Positions 16,801-25,949 of a stretch of 64,000 nt of DNA are shown one piece after another. The notes under the pieces were generated by a model. The model worked only from the letters and a program-made list of their open reading frames with translations, made no database searches and was not told where the DNA came from. Positions within the stretch are counted from its first letter, which is position 1. Every line of letters begins with the position of its first letter. Position numbers and translations under genes: made by a program. This DNA comes from Bog-473 sp963755375 (GTDB taxonomy: Bacteria; Actinomycetota; Acidimicrobiia; Acidimicrobiales; RAAP-2), in NCBI GenBank assembly GCA_963755375.1, contig CAVWKG010000016.1, forward strand, positions 310,001-374,000, read 5' to 3'.

Positions 16801-18025
16801 CCCCCGGGGTCGAGGCCGCCGTCGCGGAGGCGTTCCAGGCCGAATGGGGCAAGGTCGTGGCGACCCTGGTCCGACTGACCGGCGACTGGGACCTGGCCGA
16901 GGAGTGCGCGCAGGATGCCTTCGCGACGGCGCTGGAGCGCTGGCCTCGCGACGGCGTCCCGCGCCGCCCCGGCGCCTGGCTGACGACGGTGGCGCGCAAC
17001 CGTGCCGTCGACCGGGTGCGGCGCGCCCGCGTGGTGCATTCAAGACGCGGGAGGTGGCCGTCATGGCACACGTCGAAGAGGAGGTGGCGCCGGACGAAGA
17101 TGTGCCGGACGACCGCCTCCGGTTGATGTTCACCTGCTGCCACCCGGCCTTGTCGTTCGAGGCGCAGGTGGCGTTGACCTTGCGCACGCTGGCCGGTATG
17201 ACCACGAGCGAGATCGCCCGGGCCTTCCTCGTGCCCGAGCCGACCATGGCGCAGCGGCTCGTCCGGGCCAAGCGCAAGATCCGCCACGCCGGCATCCCGT
17301 TCGTGGTGCCGCCCGCGCACCAGCTGGTGGAGAGGACGGCCGCCGTCTTGGCCGTGCTCTACCTCCTCTTCAACGAGGGGTACTCCGCCAGCTCGGGCTC
17401 CGATCTGGTCCGCCGCAGCCTGACCGCCGAGGCCATCCGCCTGGGCCGGGTCCTCTGCACCTTGATGCCGGACGAGCCCGAGGCGCTCGGGCTCCTCGCC
17501 CTCATGCTCTTCCACGACGCCCGGACCGCGGCGCGGGTGGACGGCGACGGGGATCTGGTGGTGCTGGCGGAGCAGGACCGCTCACTGTGGGACGGTTCGG
17601 CCATCGACGAAGGGCGGCGCCGGCTCGAGGCGGCCGCCCGGCTGGAGCGCCCCGGACCCTTCCAGGTCCAGGCGGCGATCGCGGCGTGCCACGTCAGCGA
17701 CGAGGGTGTGAAGGACTGGGCCCGGATCGCCGCGCTCTACGACCTCCTCTTCGACATGACGCCGTCGGCCGTCATCGCGCTGAACCGCGCCGTGGCCGTC
17801 TCCCTGTCCGAGGGACCCGAGGCGGGGCTGGCGCTGATCGACCGCATCGCGCCGGATGGGGAGCTGCGCGACTACCACCTGCTGCCGGCGGCGCGCGGTG
17901 ACATGCTCCGTCGCCTGGGGCGCCGCGCCGAGGCCGCTGAGGCCTACCGCAGGGCACACGACCTGGCCGGGACCGACGCCGAGCGTCGCTACCTGGAACG
18001 ACGCCTGCACGACGCAACGGCTTAG
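16797..18025 (+). CDS. ECF42-type sigma factor with C-terminal TPR-like extension (frameshifted)
   Basis: About 409 residues once one base is restored. The sigma-2 part (FQAEWGKVVATLVRLTGDWDLAEECAQDAF ... PGAWLTTVARNRAVDRVRR) is read from GTG 16797; at about 17037-17045 the frame changes, and the rest continues in the second frame (KTREVAVMAH, DDRLRLMFTCCHPAL, sigma-4 with MTTSEIARAFLVPEPTMAQRLVRAKRKIR, then a long TPR-like tail with FNEGY and LNRAVAVS). Without repair the product stops at 17126. The domain order is exactly that of ECF42 factors, which rely on the tail rather than an anti-sigma factor. It is translationally coupled to the DGPF gene. Confidence 0.85.
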
Positions 18026-18139
18026 CGGCCCCCCGGCCGGCATGCCGGTTTGACAGGCCGCATGGTCGTTGTCATCGTCTCGCCCGGACCTCCGCCCGTG
18101 GGCGGCGGTTCCCGACGAGTGCGAGAGGACGGCTGGACC

Positions 18140-19042
18140 ATGTTGCAGGACAGGGTGGCGATCATCACAGGGGCGGGACGCGGGATTGGCCGTGAGCACG
18201 CACTGCTCTTCGCAGCGCTGGGGGCCCAGGTCGTCGTCAACGACCTGGGCGGTGCGGTCGACGGCTCCGGCGCTGACGTCTCCGCGGCGCAGTCGGTGGT
18301 CGACGAGATCACCGCGGCGGGAGGCCGGGCCGTGGCCAACACGGACAGCGTGAGCTCGTTCGACGGGGCCAAGGCCATCGTCGAGCAGGCGGTCTCCACC
18401 TTCGGGGACCTCCACGTCGTCGTGAACAATGCCGGGATCCTGCGCGACCGGATGCTCGTGTCCATGAGCGAGCAGGAGTTCGACGACGTGATCGCGGTGC
18501 ACCTGAAGGGCACCTTCAACCTGACCCGCCACGCGGCAGACGTCTGGCGGGACGGGGCCAAGGCGGGGACGATCAGTGACCGGGCCATCGTGAACACCAG
18601 CTCGGGTGCGGGGCTGCACGGCAACGTCGGACAGACCAACTACTCGGCGGCCAAGGCGGGCATCGCCGCCATGACCGTCGTCAACGCCATGGAGCTGAAT
18701 CGTTACGGCGTCCGGGCCAACTGCATCGCCCCTGTGGCCCGGACGCGGCTCACCATGCAGACGCCGGGGATGGGCGAGTCGATGCAGCAGCACCTCTTCG
18801 ACCCCGAGAACGTCTCGCCACTGGTCGCCGTGCTGGCTTCGGAGACCTGCCCCTTCAACGGCCAGGTCTTCAGCGTGTACGGCGGGTCGGTCGGGATCTA
18901 CGGCGGCTGGTCCATCGCCGACTCCGTGGACACGGACGACCGCTGGACGGCCGAGAGCCTGGCGACGGCCATGGACAAGCTGCCCCGCACGGTCGAGGTG
19001 AACAGCCAGATCGCCGAGCTCGGCAAGCACATGGGGCGCTGA
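18140..19042 (+). CDS. Short-chain dehydrogenase/reductase
   Basis: 300 residues from ATG 18140; an upstream in-frame GTG/ATG stretch is unlike protein. Classical SDR motifs: cofactor loop TGAGRGIGRE near residue 13, a Asp that follows beta-3, NNAGILRDR, catalytic Ser in NTSSGAG and YSAAK. The AQVVVNDLGG segment with an acidic residue suggests NAD(H). The C-terminal extension is like that of the SDR domain of bacterial 3-hydroxyacyl-CoA/MFE-2-type enzymes (GHGNVGQTNYSAAKAGI region, QHLFDPENVSPLVAVLAS). It probably oxidises a hydroxyacyl-CoA or steroid alcohol and starts the 18-22 kb catabolic group. Confidence 0.87.
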   Translation: MLQDRVAIITGAGRGIGREHALLFAALGAQVVVNDLGGAVDGSGADVSAAQSVVDEITAAGGRAVANTDSVSSFDGAKAIVEQAVSTFGDLHVVVNNAGILRDRMLVSMSEQEFDDVIAVHLKGTFNLTRHAADVWRDGAKAGTISDRAIVNTSSGAGLHGNVGQTNYSAAKAGIAAMTVVNAMELNRYGVRANCIAPVARTRLTMQTPGMGESMQQHLFDPENVSPLVAVLASETCPFNGQVFSVYGGSVGIYGGWSIADSVDTDDRWTAESLATAMDKLPRTVEVNSQIAELGKHMGR

Positions 19043-19096
19043 CAGCCCGGCGGACCACAATCGTCCGCATGACAGGCCGGCCGGGACGGGCCTGCG

Positions 19097-19102
19097 TAGG
19101 CT
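19097..19102 (+). promoter_or_regulatory. -10 box TAGGCT for leaderless monooxygenase mRNA
   Basis: TAGGCT (TANNNT) ends 7 nt before ATG 19110; there is no Shine-Dalgarno sequence. Confidence 0.45.
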
Positions 19103-19109
19103 CGTCCGC

Positions 19110-21026
19110 ATGGGTGGGGCTGATGCGTCCGGAGCGGCCGACGACGCGGCACGACTGAGGACGGCCGTCGCCGCCGCGGACGTGCATCCGCTCCTGTGCG
19201 CGGTGGCGCACCGGACCGGCGACCTGTCGCTCCTGCGTGAGGACTTCGCTCCCGACCAGGAGCAGCTGCTCGTGCCCGGGCGCGGCCTGGCGCTCGAGCA
19301 GGAGGCCGAGGCGCGTGCGCTCGCCGGCGCGGCGCTGTCGGCCCACCTGGCCGCCGGACGACCCGACCACACCCTGGCGCCGGATGGGTGGCGGCGGATC
19401 TTCGGGTTCCTCGTGGGCGGCGCCGCCGCCACCGAGCACTGGGAGGGCTTCCTGACCGAGGAGCTCGCCCTCGAGGGGACCGACCCGCGGGAACCGACGT
19501 GGCGTCTGTCCGCTGTCGGTGGCACCTTCCGGTGCGCGGTCATCGGGGCGGGCGCCTCGGGCCTGGCGGCCGCGCACCGCCTGCGCCAGGCCGGGGTGGA
19601 GGTCACGGTGTTCGAGAAGAACGCCGACGTGGGCGGCACCTGGTTGGAGAACGTCTACCCGGGGTGTCGGGTCGACGTGCCCAATCAGCTCTACAGCTTC
19701 TCGTTCGCGCAGACGAACGACTGGGTCTCCCGCTTCTCGGCCCAGCCCGACCTCCTGGCCTACCTGCAGTCGACGGCCAAGAAGCTGGACCTCGGTGCGT
19801 GCATCCGTTTCCGCAGTGAGGTCACTGACGCCTGCTTCGACGACGCCACGCAGCGGTGGTCCCTGACCGTGCGGGCGCACGACGGCACTGACACGACCGA
19901 GGAGGTGGACGGTGTGGTCTGCGCGGTGGGACAGCTCAACCGCCCGTCCTTTCCGGCCATCGACGGCCGGCCGCGGTTCGCCGGGCCGTCCTTCCACTCG
20001 GCCGCCTGGGACGACTCGGTGGACCTCGCCGGGCGACGCGTGGCGGTCATCGGGACCGGGGCCAGCGCGGCGCAGTTCGTCCCCTGCCTCGTCGGGGAGG
20101 TGGCCCACCTCGACGTCTATCAGCGCACCCCGCCCTGGATGCTGCCGACGGAGAACTACGGCGACCCGTTCCCCCCCGAGTTCCAGGACCTGTTGGAGCT
20201 GCTGCCCACCTACGGACGCTGGGACCGTCTGTGGCAGTTCTGGCTCATGCACGAGGGACTGCTCGCGGCGGCCCGCGTCGACCCCGAATGGGACGAGCAC
20301 ACCGAGGCGGTGAGCGCCGGCAACGACTTCGTGCGCTCCATGCTGCTCGACGTGCTGCGCGCCCAGGTGGACGACGACGCGCTGTACGAGAAGATGGTGC
20401 CGCACTTCCCGCCCTTCGCCAAACGCGCCCTGCGCGACGACGGACGGTGGGCGGCGGCCCTGGGGCGCGCCGACGTCGACCTGGTCACGACGCCGATCGC
20501 CGAGATCACCCCGGAGGGTGTGCGCACGGTGGACGGCGAAGTGCGGCCGGCGGACGTGCTGATCTACGGCACGGGTTTCACCGCCTCGGACTTCGTCGCG
20601 CCCTTGCGGGTCTACGGCCGCGGCGGCGTCGAGCTCAACGAGGAGTGGGGTGGTGATGCCCGGGCCTACCTCGGCATGACGGTCCCGGGCTTCCCGAATT
20701 TCTTCATGCTCTACGGGCCCAACACCAACCTCGTCATCAACGGCAGCATCCTGATCATGGTCGAGTGCCAGGTGCGCTACGCCGTGGAGGCGATCGGCGC
20801 CCTGCTCCGGGCCGGCCACCGGACGATGTCGTGCCGACGGGTCGTCCACGAGGGCTACAGCCGCGAGATGGAGGAGGGCAACGCCAGGATGGTCTGGGGC
20901 GTGGCGGACGTGCCGAGCTGGTACCGCAACGCGCGCGGCCGCGTGACGCAGAACTGGCCGTTCGATCTCCACACCTACTGGGCCCGCACACTGCGGCCCG
21001 ACCTGGCTGACTACGAGCTGGCCTGA
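19110..21026 (+). CDS. Flavin-dependent Baeyer-Villiger-type monooxygenase with N-terminal extension
   Basis: 638 residues. Residues 1-138 are a helical extension of the type found in a long BVMO subgroup. The FAD Rossmann motif GAGASG is at 146-151, then FEKNADVGGTWLENVYPGCRVD, the BVMO fingerprint F-x-G-x3-H-x3-W-D (FAGPSFHSAAWDD, about residue 290) and the NADPH motif GTGASAAQ. GTGF near the C-terminal third (IYGTGFTASDF) and LYGPNTNL are also typical. It inserts oxygen next to a ketone using NADPH and O2, giving an ester or lactone. The HSL-type esterase gene starts 8 bp downstream, which fits ketone to ester to acid plus alcohol. Confidence 0.92.
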   Translation: MGGADASGAADDAARLRTAVAAADVHPLLCAVAHRTGDLSLLREDFAPDQEQLLVPGRGLALEQEAEARALAGAALSAHLAAGRPDHTLAPDGWRRIFGFLVGGAAATEHWEGFLTEELALEGTDPREPTWRLSAVGGTFRCAVIGAGASGLAAAHRLRQAGVEVTVFEKNADVGGTWLENVYPGCRVDVPNQLYSFSFAQTNDWVSRFSAQPDLLAYLQSTAKKLDLGACIRFRSEVTDACFDDATQRWSLTVRAHDGTDTTEEVDGVVCAVGQLNRPSFPAIDGRPRFAGPSFHSAAWDDSVDLAGRRVAVIGTGASAAQFVPCLVGEVAHLDVYQRTPPWMLPTENYGDPFPPEFQDLLELLPTYGRWDRLWQFWLMHEGLLAAARVDPEWDEHTEAVSAGNDFVRSMLLDVLRAQVDDDALYEKMVPHFPPFAKRALRDDGRWAAALGRADVDLVTTPIAEITPEGVRTVDGEVRPADVLIYGTGFTASDFVAPLRVYGRGGVELNEEWGGDARAYLGMTVPGFPNFFMLYGPNTNLVINGSILIMVECQVRYAVEAIGALLRAGHRTMSCRRVVHEGYSREMEEGNARMVWGVADVPSWYRNARGRVTQNWPFDLHTYWARTLRPDLADYELA

Positions 21027-21034
21027 GCGTCGGG

Positions 21035-21922
21035 GTGTCCAGCCGCGAGCTGACCGAGATCCTCGCCCTGGTCCCGCCCGACTTCGCAGACCCGGAGGCG
21101 GACTACCGGGCGGTGCGGGCCACCATGGCACCGTTCCACGGGCACCCGGTGCCGGCGCACGTCGCGGTGACCGGAGCGGAGCTGGGCGGGGTGCGCTGCG
21201 CCTGGTACGAGGACACCCGCCAACCCCGCCGCGACCGCGTCGTCTTCCACTGCCACGGCGGCGGGCTGGTGTCGTGCCCGCTCGACGACTACCACTTCTA
21301 CGGGGCCATGCTGGCCGAGCAGCTGGAAGCACGGGTCGTGATGGCGGACTACCGCCTCGCCCCGGAGCAGCCCTTTCCCGCCGCCCAGCTGGACTGCCTG
21401 CAGGCGTACCGCGGCCTGCTCGACGAGGTCGACGCGGCGCGGGTCGTGGTCAGCGGGGACTCGTGCGGCGGCCTGCTCGGTCTCGGGGTGATCCTGGCGG
21501 CGCGTGACGAGGGGTCGGCGTTGCCGGCGTGCTTCGTGTCGATCTCGGGCTGGTTCGACGTCTCGGTGGCCGTCGAGAACCCGGCAGGTGCTCGTGATCC
21601 GTTCCTGACCGCCGAGTGGGTGCGCAACCGCGGGCGCGAGTACGCCGCGGGACAGACCGGCCTGGACGACCCGCGACTCTCGCCGGCCTACGCCGACCTC
21701 TCGGGTCTGCCACCGCTGTACCTTCCGGTGGGGCAGCACGACACCCTGCGCCAGGGCACCGATGCGCTGGCGCGGGCGGCCATGGACGCGGGTGTCGCCG
21801 TCACCGCGGAGTCCTGGCCCGGCATGGTGCACGGCTGGCAGGGGCTCGTCTCGGCGGGGGTGCCCGAAGCGGGGGCCGCCTTCGCCCGGATCCGGCAGTA
21901 CCTCGACGCCGCGGGGGTGTGA
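21035..21922 (+). CDS. HSL-family alpha/beta-hydrolase (esterase)
   Basis: 295 residues from GTG 21035. Hormone-sensitive-lipase family motifs: oxyanion HGGG (FHCHGGGLVSCP), the YRLAPE motif, nucleophile in GDSCGG, acid in GQHDTLRQG and histidine in WPGMVHGWQ. It is cytoplasmic. Its position directly after the Baeyer-Villiger-type gene suggests that it hydrolyses the ester made by that enzyme; many actinobacterial ketone and steroid pathways pair the two activities. Confidence 0.92.
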   Translation: MSSRELTEILALVPPDFADPEADYRAVRATMAPFHGHPVPAHVAVTGAELGGVRCAWYEDTRQPRRDRVVFHCHGGGLVSCPLDDYHFYGAMLAEQLEARVVMADYRLAPEQPFPAAQLDCLQAYRGLLDEVDAARVVVSGDSCGGLLGLGVILAARDEGSALPACFVSISGWFDVSVAVENPAGARDPFLTAEWVRNRGREYAAGQTGLDDPRLSPAYADLSGLPPLYLPVGQHDTLRQGTDALARAAMDAGVAVTAESWPGMVHGWQGLVSAGVPEAGAAFARIRQYLDAAGV

Positions 21923-21932
21923 GGGTGGCCGG

Positions 21933-22734
21933 TCAGGCGACGATGGTGATGGGCGTGCCGGCGGGGATCATGGCGAGTTGCGCCAGGTCGGCGTCGTGGA
22001 GACGGATGCACCCGTGCGAGATCGCCGCCCCGGTCGTGCCGATCAACGAGTCGTCGTACGACGTGATCGGCCCGTGGATCGCGATGATGGCGTCACCGGA
22101 GTTCTCCCAGTCCGAGATGGCGTCGGAGTGGTCGGAGGTCACGAGCACGAAGGGGCCGTAGGCCGGACTTGGCGCGGGGTACTGCATGGTGACGAAGTAC
22201 GAGCCGGGGGGCGTGGGCTCGTCCGGCGCGCCGATGCCCGCAGGGAAGTTCAGGATCGGCGTGCCGCGCTCGTCCACCGTCAGGTGCATGGTGGACAGAT
22301 CGATCACGATCGAATAGGGCGTGGTGCCGAGCACGACCTGGCTCTGCTGCACCCAGGTGGTCGAGCCGTTCGGGCGTTGGGCCAGCCGCACCTCGAGCCA
22401 GCCCGGCGTCGACGCCACCACCGGCAGCACGGACGGGTAGCCCCACCAGGTGCCCGGCACGGTCATGGTGGAGGGCTGGCCCGGCGCGGGGTAGCCGGGG
22501 ATGGACCCGTCCGTGGTGGCCACGAGCGTCGAGCCCGCTGGGGACGTGGCCCCGACGGGAGTGGTCGTCGGCGGTGGCGCGGACGTGGTGGTCGCGATCG
22601 GCGGCGGGGTGCGGCCCCGTGGGCGCGGCCGGGGCCCCGGCGAAGACGCCGGCGGCGACCACGAGGGCGGCAACGCCCACCGCCATGACCCCCGATCCCA
22701 CCATGACACCGATCCGCCGTCCGCCCATTCTCAT
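21933..22734 (-). CDS. L,D-transpeptidase (YkuD) with signal peptide in a different frame (frameshifted)
   Basis: The catalytic part (to 21933) has an Ig-like/linker stretch (TTTSAPPPTTTPVG), then the YkuD domain with IAIHGPI and the active-site SHGCIRLHDADL. In that frame the N-terminus is unlike a secretion signal. In the adjacent frame ATG 22734 begins a proper signal/anchor sequence (MRMGGRRIGVMVGSGVMAVG, then VAALVVAAGVFAGAPAAP), preceded by a TACGAT -10 box 9 nt upstream. A one-base shift in the GC-run stretch 22610-22640 joins the two into a ~266-residue exported protein that forms 3-3 peptidoglycan cross-links or attaches proteins to the wall. Confidence 0.82.
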
Positions 22735-22743
22735 CCGCGATGG

Positions 22744-22749
22744 ATCGTA
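22744..22749 (-). promoter_or_regulatory. -10 box TACGAT for L,D-transpeptidase
   Basis: Minus-strand TACGAT ends 9 nt before ATG 22734. It supports this ATG, and therefore the signal-peptide frame, as the true beginning of the gene. Confidence 0.45.
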
Positions 22750-22795
22750 CCGCCGGCGCGGGGTCGGGGGCCTCCGGGGTGGGAGGATGCCGGGC

Positions 22796-23176
22796 ATGGA
22801 ACGCCGGCACATCTCGTCGGGCTCGCCCTTCGAGCCCACCATCGGGTTCAGCCGGGCCGTCCGCGTGGGGGACCGTGTCGTGGTCTCCGGAACGGGTCCC
22901 GTCATGCCGGGGGGCCGTTGTCCGGACGGCGCGGGGCCCCAGGCGCGTCGGTGCCTCGAGATCATCGCGGGGGCGCTGGCCGAGGCGGGTGCCGCGCTCG
23001 ACGATGTCGTGCGGACCCGCCTGTACGTCACGTCGGCCGGCGACGCCGACGCCGTCGGCGCGGTCCACGGCGAGATCCTCGGGCACGTGCGACCCGCGGC
23101 GACCATGGTCGTCGTGGCGGGACTGCTCGACCCCGCCTGGAAGGTGGAGATCGAAGCCGAGGCGGTGCTGTCCTAA
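22796..23176 (+). CDS. RidA/YjgF family protein
   Basis: 126 residues from ATG 22796 with GGGAGG upstream. The fold is clear: SSGSPFEPTIGFSRAVRVGDRVVVSGTGPV, then AQARRCLEIIAGALAEAGAALDDVVRTRLYVTSAGDADAV and the closing VEIEAEAVL. The conserved arginine of active RidA (VVRTRLYV) is present, so imine/enamine deamination is possible. It is divergent from the L,D-transpeptidase gene and overlaps the convergent esterase gene by 4 bp at the stop codons. Confidence 0.88.
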   Translation: MERRHISSGSPFEPTIGFSRAVRVGDRVVVSGTGPVMPGGRCPDGAGPQARRCLEIIAGALAEAGAALDDVVRTRLYVTSAGDADAVGAVHGEILGHVRPAATMVVVAGLLDPAWKVEIEAEAVLS

Positions 23177-24309
23177 GAGGCGAGTCCCGCGACCGTGGCG
23201 GCGACGATGTTGGTGCCGCGCAGGTCGCCGACGAGGCCCGACTCCATGCGGTTCATGACGTAGCAGACCGACAGCTCCGCGTCCTGGTCGTTGATGATGA
23301 CCGAGCCGCCGTAGCCGCCCCAGTAACAGGCGCGCTGGCCGAGCGGCATCTCGGGCGGGTTGCTCAGGCCGTACCCCATGCCGATGCGCTCCTGCACGCC
23401 CAGCACCCTGTCGAGCCCGTCCGCCTGGACCTCGAAGATCGGGTCGGTGCCCTCGGCCGAGAGCAGGCGCACACCGCGGGCCTTGCCCCGTCCGGCGATG
23501 ATCGACTGGATGGCGGCCACCGAGCGGGCATTGCCCTGGCCGTTGGCGGCGGGGATCTCGGCGCGCCGCCACCATTCGTGATGCGCCATCGTGGCGTCGA
23601 TGGGCGGGTTCATGAACGTCTTGATCATGAGCTCGGAGACCTGTCCCTCCATGGCGGCGACGTCGATGGGCGGGGGCGGGATGACGTTGGACACGCGGTG
23701 GTCCTCGCTCGCTGGGAGGCCGATGTGGAAGTCCGCATCGAGCGGCTTGGCCACCTCGCGGGCGAACCAGCTGCCGATGCTCTCGCCGGTGATGCGGCGG
23801 ACGATCTCGCCGATGAGGAAGCCCTGCGTCACGGCGTGGTACCCCGAGCCGTCGCCGGGCTCCCACCACGGCGCCTGGGCGGCCAGCCGGGACGTGCAGA
23901 GCGCCCAGTTGGCCAGGTCCTCCGCGGCGAGCGGCTCCTCCCAGCCGCTCAGGCCGGCGGTGTGCCCCATGACGTGGCGCACCTCCACCTGCTCCTTGCC
24001 GTTGGCCGCGAACTCCGGCCAGTAGGTGGCGACGGGCGTGTGGAAGTCGAGCTGACCGCGGTCGTGCAGCATCAGGGCGACGACGAACGTCATCGTCTTC
24101 GTGGTGGACCAGACGTTGGTGATGGTGTCGCGCTCCCAGGGCCGGGTCTTCTCCGCATCGGCCCAGCCGCCCCAGATGTCGACGACCGGCTCCCCGTGGA
24201 GGAAGACGGCGACCGAGGCGCCGAGGTCGGCGCCCGTCTCGAGCTGGTCGGCCAGCGTGGCGCGGACCGGTTCGAAGCGCGGCTCGCAGGTTCCGTGCAC
24301 CTCTGCCAT
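23173..24309 (-). CDS. Beta-lactamase-fold serine hydrolase (EstB-type esterase)
   Basis: 378 residues from ATG 24309 with AAGGGG upstream. The class-C beta-lactamase/DD-peptidase fold is shown by the SxxK motif STTK (NVWSTTKTMTF, about residue 72), a Tyr motif in GDGSGYHAVTQGFLIG, and a C-terminal GYGGS segment in place of KTG. There is no signal peptide, so an intracellular esterase of the EstB/LipA family (FVVALMLHDRGQLD; HTAGLSGWE) is more likely than a beta-lactamase. Such enzymes often accompany lipid or steroid degradation genes. Confidence 0.88.
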   Translation of the reverse strand: MAEVHGTCEPRFEPVRATLADQLETGADLGASVAVFLHGEPVVDIWGGWADAEKTRPWERDTITNVWSTTKTMTFVVALMLHDRGQLDFHTPVATYWPEFAANGKEQVEVRHVMGHTAGLSGWEEPLAAEDLANWALCTSRLAAQAPWWEPGDGSGYHAVTQGFLIGEIVRRITGESIGSWFAREVAKPLDADFHIGLPASEDHRVSNVIPPPPIDVAAMEGQVSELMIKTFMNPPIDATMAHHEWWRRAEIPAANGQGNARSVAAIQSIIAGRGKARGVRLLSAEGTDPIFEVQADGLDRVLGVQERIGMGYGLSNPPEMPLGQRACYWGGYGGSVIINDQDAELSVCYVMNRMESGLVGDLRGTNIVAATVAGLAS

Positions 24310-24470
24310 GGGTGATCCCCTTCTCGTCTGCGTGGGCCGGGCGTCCTGCCGGCGTGCGCAACCTATTGACCCGGCGGCCGTCGCGCCAGCGGGACGCTGT
24401 GGGTGCCGCCCGGGGTGCCTGTGCTGCGGGTCGACCCCGTGTCCCGGCCCCCACTCGATAACGTCGCCGC

Positions 24471-25897
24471 ATGCAGCGCGCCGACGCGACGCCGTCGTCG
24501 TCGGTTCGGGACCCAACGGCCTCGCCGCCGCGGTGACGCTGGCCCGGGCCGGCTACGCGGTGGAGGTGTTCGAGGGGGCGGCGACGATCGGCGGCGGGAC
24601 CCGGACCGAGGCCCTGACCCTCGACGGCTTCCGGCACGACGTGTGCTCGGCGGTGCACCCGGCGCTGGTGGTCTCACCCTTCTTCCACTCGCTCGACCTG
24701 GCGGGGCTGGGCGTCGTGCTGCGCCAGCCCGAGGTGGCCTTCGCCAACCCACTGGACGGTGGGCGGGCGGCCGCGCTGTACCGCGACGTCGGCGAGACGG
24801 CGGCACACCTCGGTGGGGACGCCGCGGCCTACCGGGACCTGGTGGGGCCGTTGGTGGACTGGCTGGACCGCATCGTGCCGTACGTCCTGGGGCCGATGCG
24901 CAGCATCCCGAGGGACCCGCTGGCCCTCGCCCGCTTTGCGTTGGTCGGCACCCCGTCGGTGCAGCGCACGGCGCGACGCTTCAGCACCGATGCCGCACGG
25001 GCGCTGCTCGCCGGTGCGGCGGCGCACTCTATGGAGCCGCTCACCGCGCCGTTGACCTCCGCCTTCGGACTGCTCCTCACGGCGCTGGGCCACGGCGCCG
25101 GCTGGCCCGTGGTCGAGGGAGGGAGCGCGGCCATCACCCGGGGGCTGGCCAACGAGCTGCGCCGCCTCGGTGGCGTGGTGCACACCGGCCGCTGGATCAC
25201 CTCGTTGGCCGATCTCCCGCCCGCACGCGCGGTGCTCCTCGACACCTCGCCGCGCTCGTTCGTCGCGCTGGCGGGCGCGCAGCTCTCCCGACGGGCCGGC
25301 CGTCCCTGGGCCAGGTTCCGGCCTGGTTGGGGTACCTGCAAGGTGGACTGGGCGCTCGACGGCCCCGTGCCCTGGCGGGCCGATGCCTGCCGCCGCACCG
25401 TGACCGTCCACGTCGGGGGCACGTTCGACGACGTGGCCCGGTCGGAAGCCGCGGTCAGGGCCGGGCGGCACGCCGAGCGGCCCTTCGTGCTGATCGCCCA
25501 ACCGAGCGTGGTCGACCCGACCCGGGCCCCGGCGGGGAAGCACACGCTGTGGGGCTACTGCCATGTGCCCAACGGCTCCTCCGTGGACATGACCGAGCCC
25601 ATGGAGGCGCAGATCGAGCGCTTCGCCCCCGGCTTCCGCGACCTCGTGTTGGCCCGAGCGGTGCGCACGGCCGACGCGGCGGAGTCGGACAATCCGAACC
25701 TGCTGGGCGGGGATGTCAACGGCGGGGCGGCCTCCCTGCGCCAGACGGTCTTCCGCCCGGTGGCACGGTGGAATCCGTACCGGACGCCGGTCGAGGGTGT
25801 GTATCTCTGCTCGGCCTCGACGCCGCCGGGTGGCGGTGTCCACGGGATGTGCGGCGTGGCGGCGGCCGAGGTGGCCTTGCGGGACCGCTTCGCCTAG
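24471..25897 (+). CDS. FAD-dependent oxidoreductase of the phytoene-desaturase/amine-oxidase superfamily (frameshifted start)
   Basis: About 475 residues. The dinucleotide motif VVVGSGPNGLAAAVTLARAG is at the very N-terminus, followed by GGGTRTEALTLDGFRHD and a C-terminal FAD segment STPPGGGVHGMCG, as in CrtI-like/retinol-saturase-like proteins. In this frame no ATG or GTG occurs close upstream; the obvious ATG 24471 (MQRADA...) is in another frame, and one extra base at about 24480-24492 would join it to RDAVVVGSG. It likely desaturates or oxidises a lipophilic substrate (carotenoid, steroid or similar). It is divergent from the EstB-like gene. Confidence 0.83.
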
Positions 25898-25934
25898 TCG
25901 GTGGCGGACGTCGTGTGTGCTCCTGGCCACCGAC
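25897..25934. terminator. Perfect 9-bp hairpin between convergent genes
   Basis: GTCGGTGGC (25897-25905) pairs perfectly with GCCACCGAC (25926-25934) across a 20-nt loop. It starts at the last base of the flavoprotein stop codon and lies before the convergent ABC-F stop. No T-run follows, as is common in high-GC actinobacteria. It could end transcription from both sides. Confidence 0.5.
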
Positions 25935-25949
25935 CCGTTCATACCCCCG

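Noticed and set aside
17582..21332. Long minus-strand frames of 685 and 820 codons
   Set aside because: They lie opposite the ECF42, SDR and monooxygenase genes and have antisense composition (His/Arg/Pro-rich).
22501..24315. A 604-codon plus-strand frame
   Set aside because: Antisense to the esterase and L,D-transpeptidase genes; no motifs.
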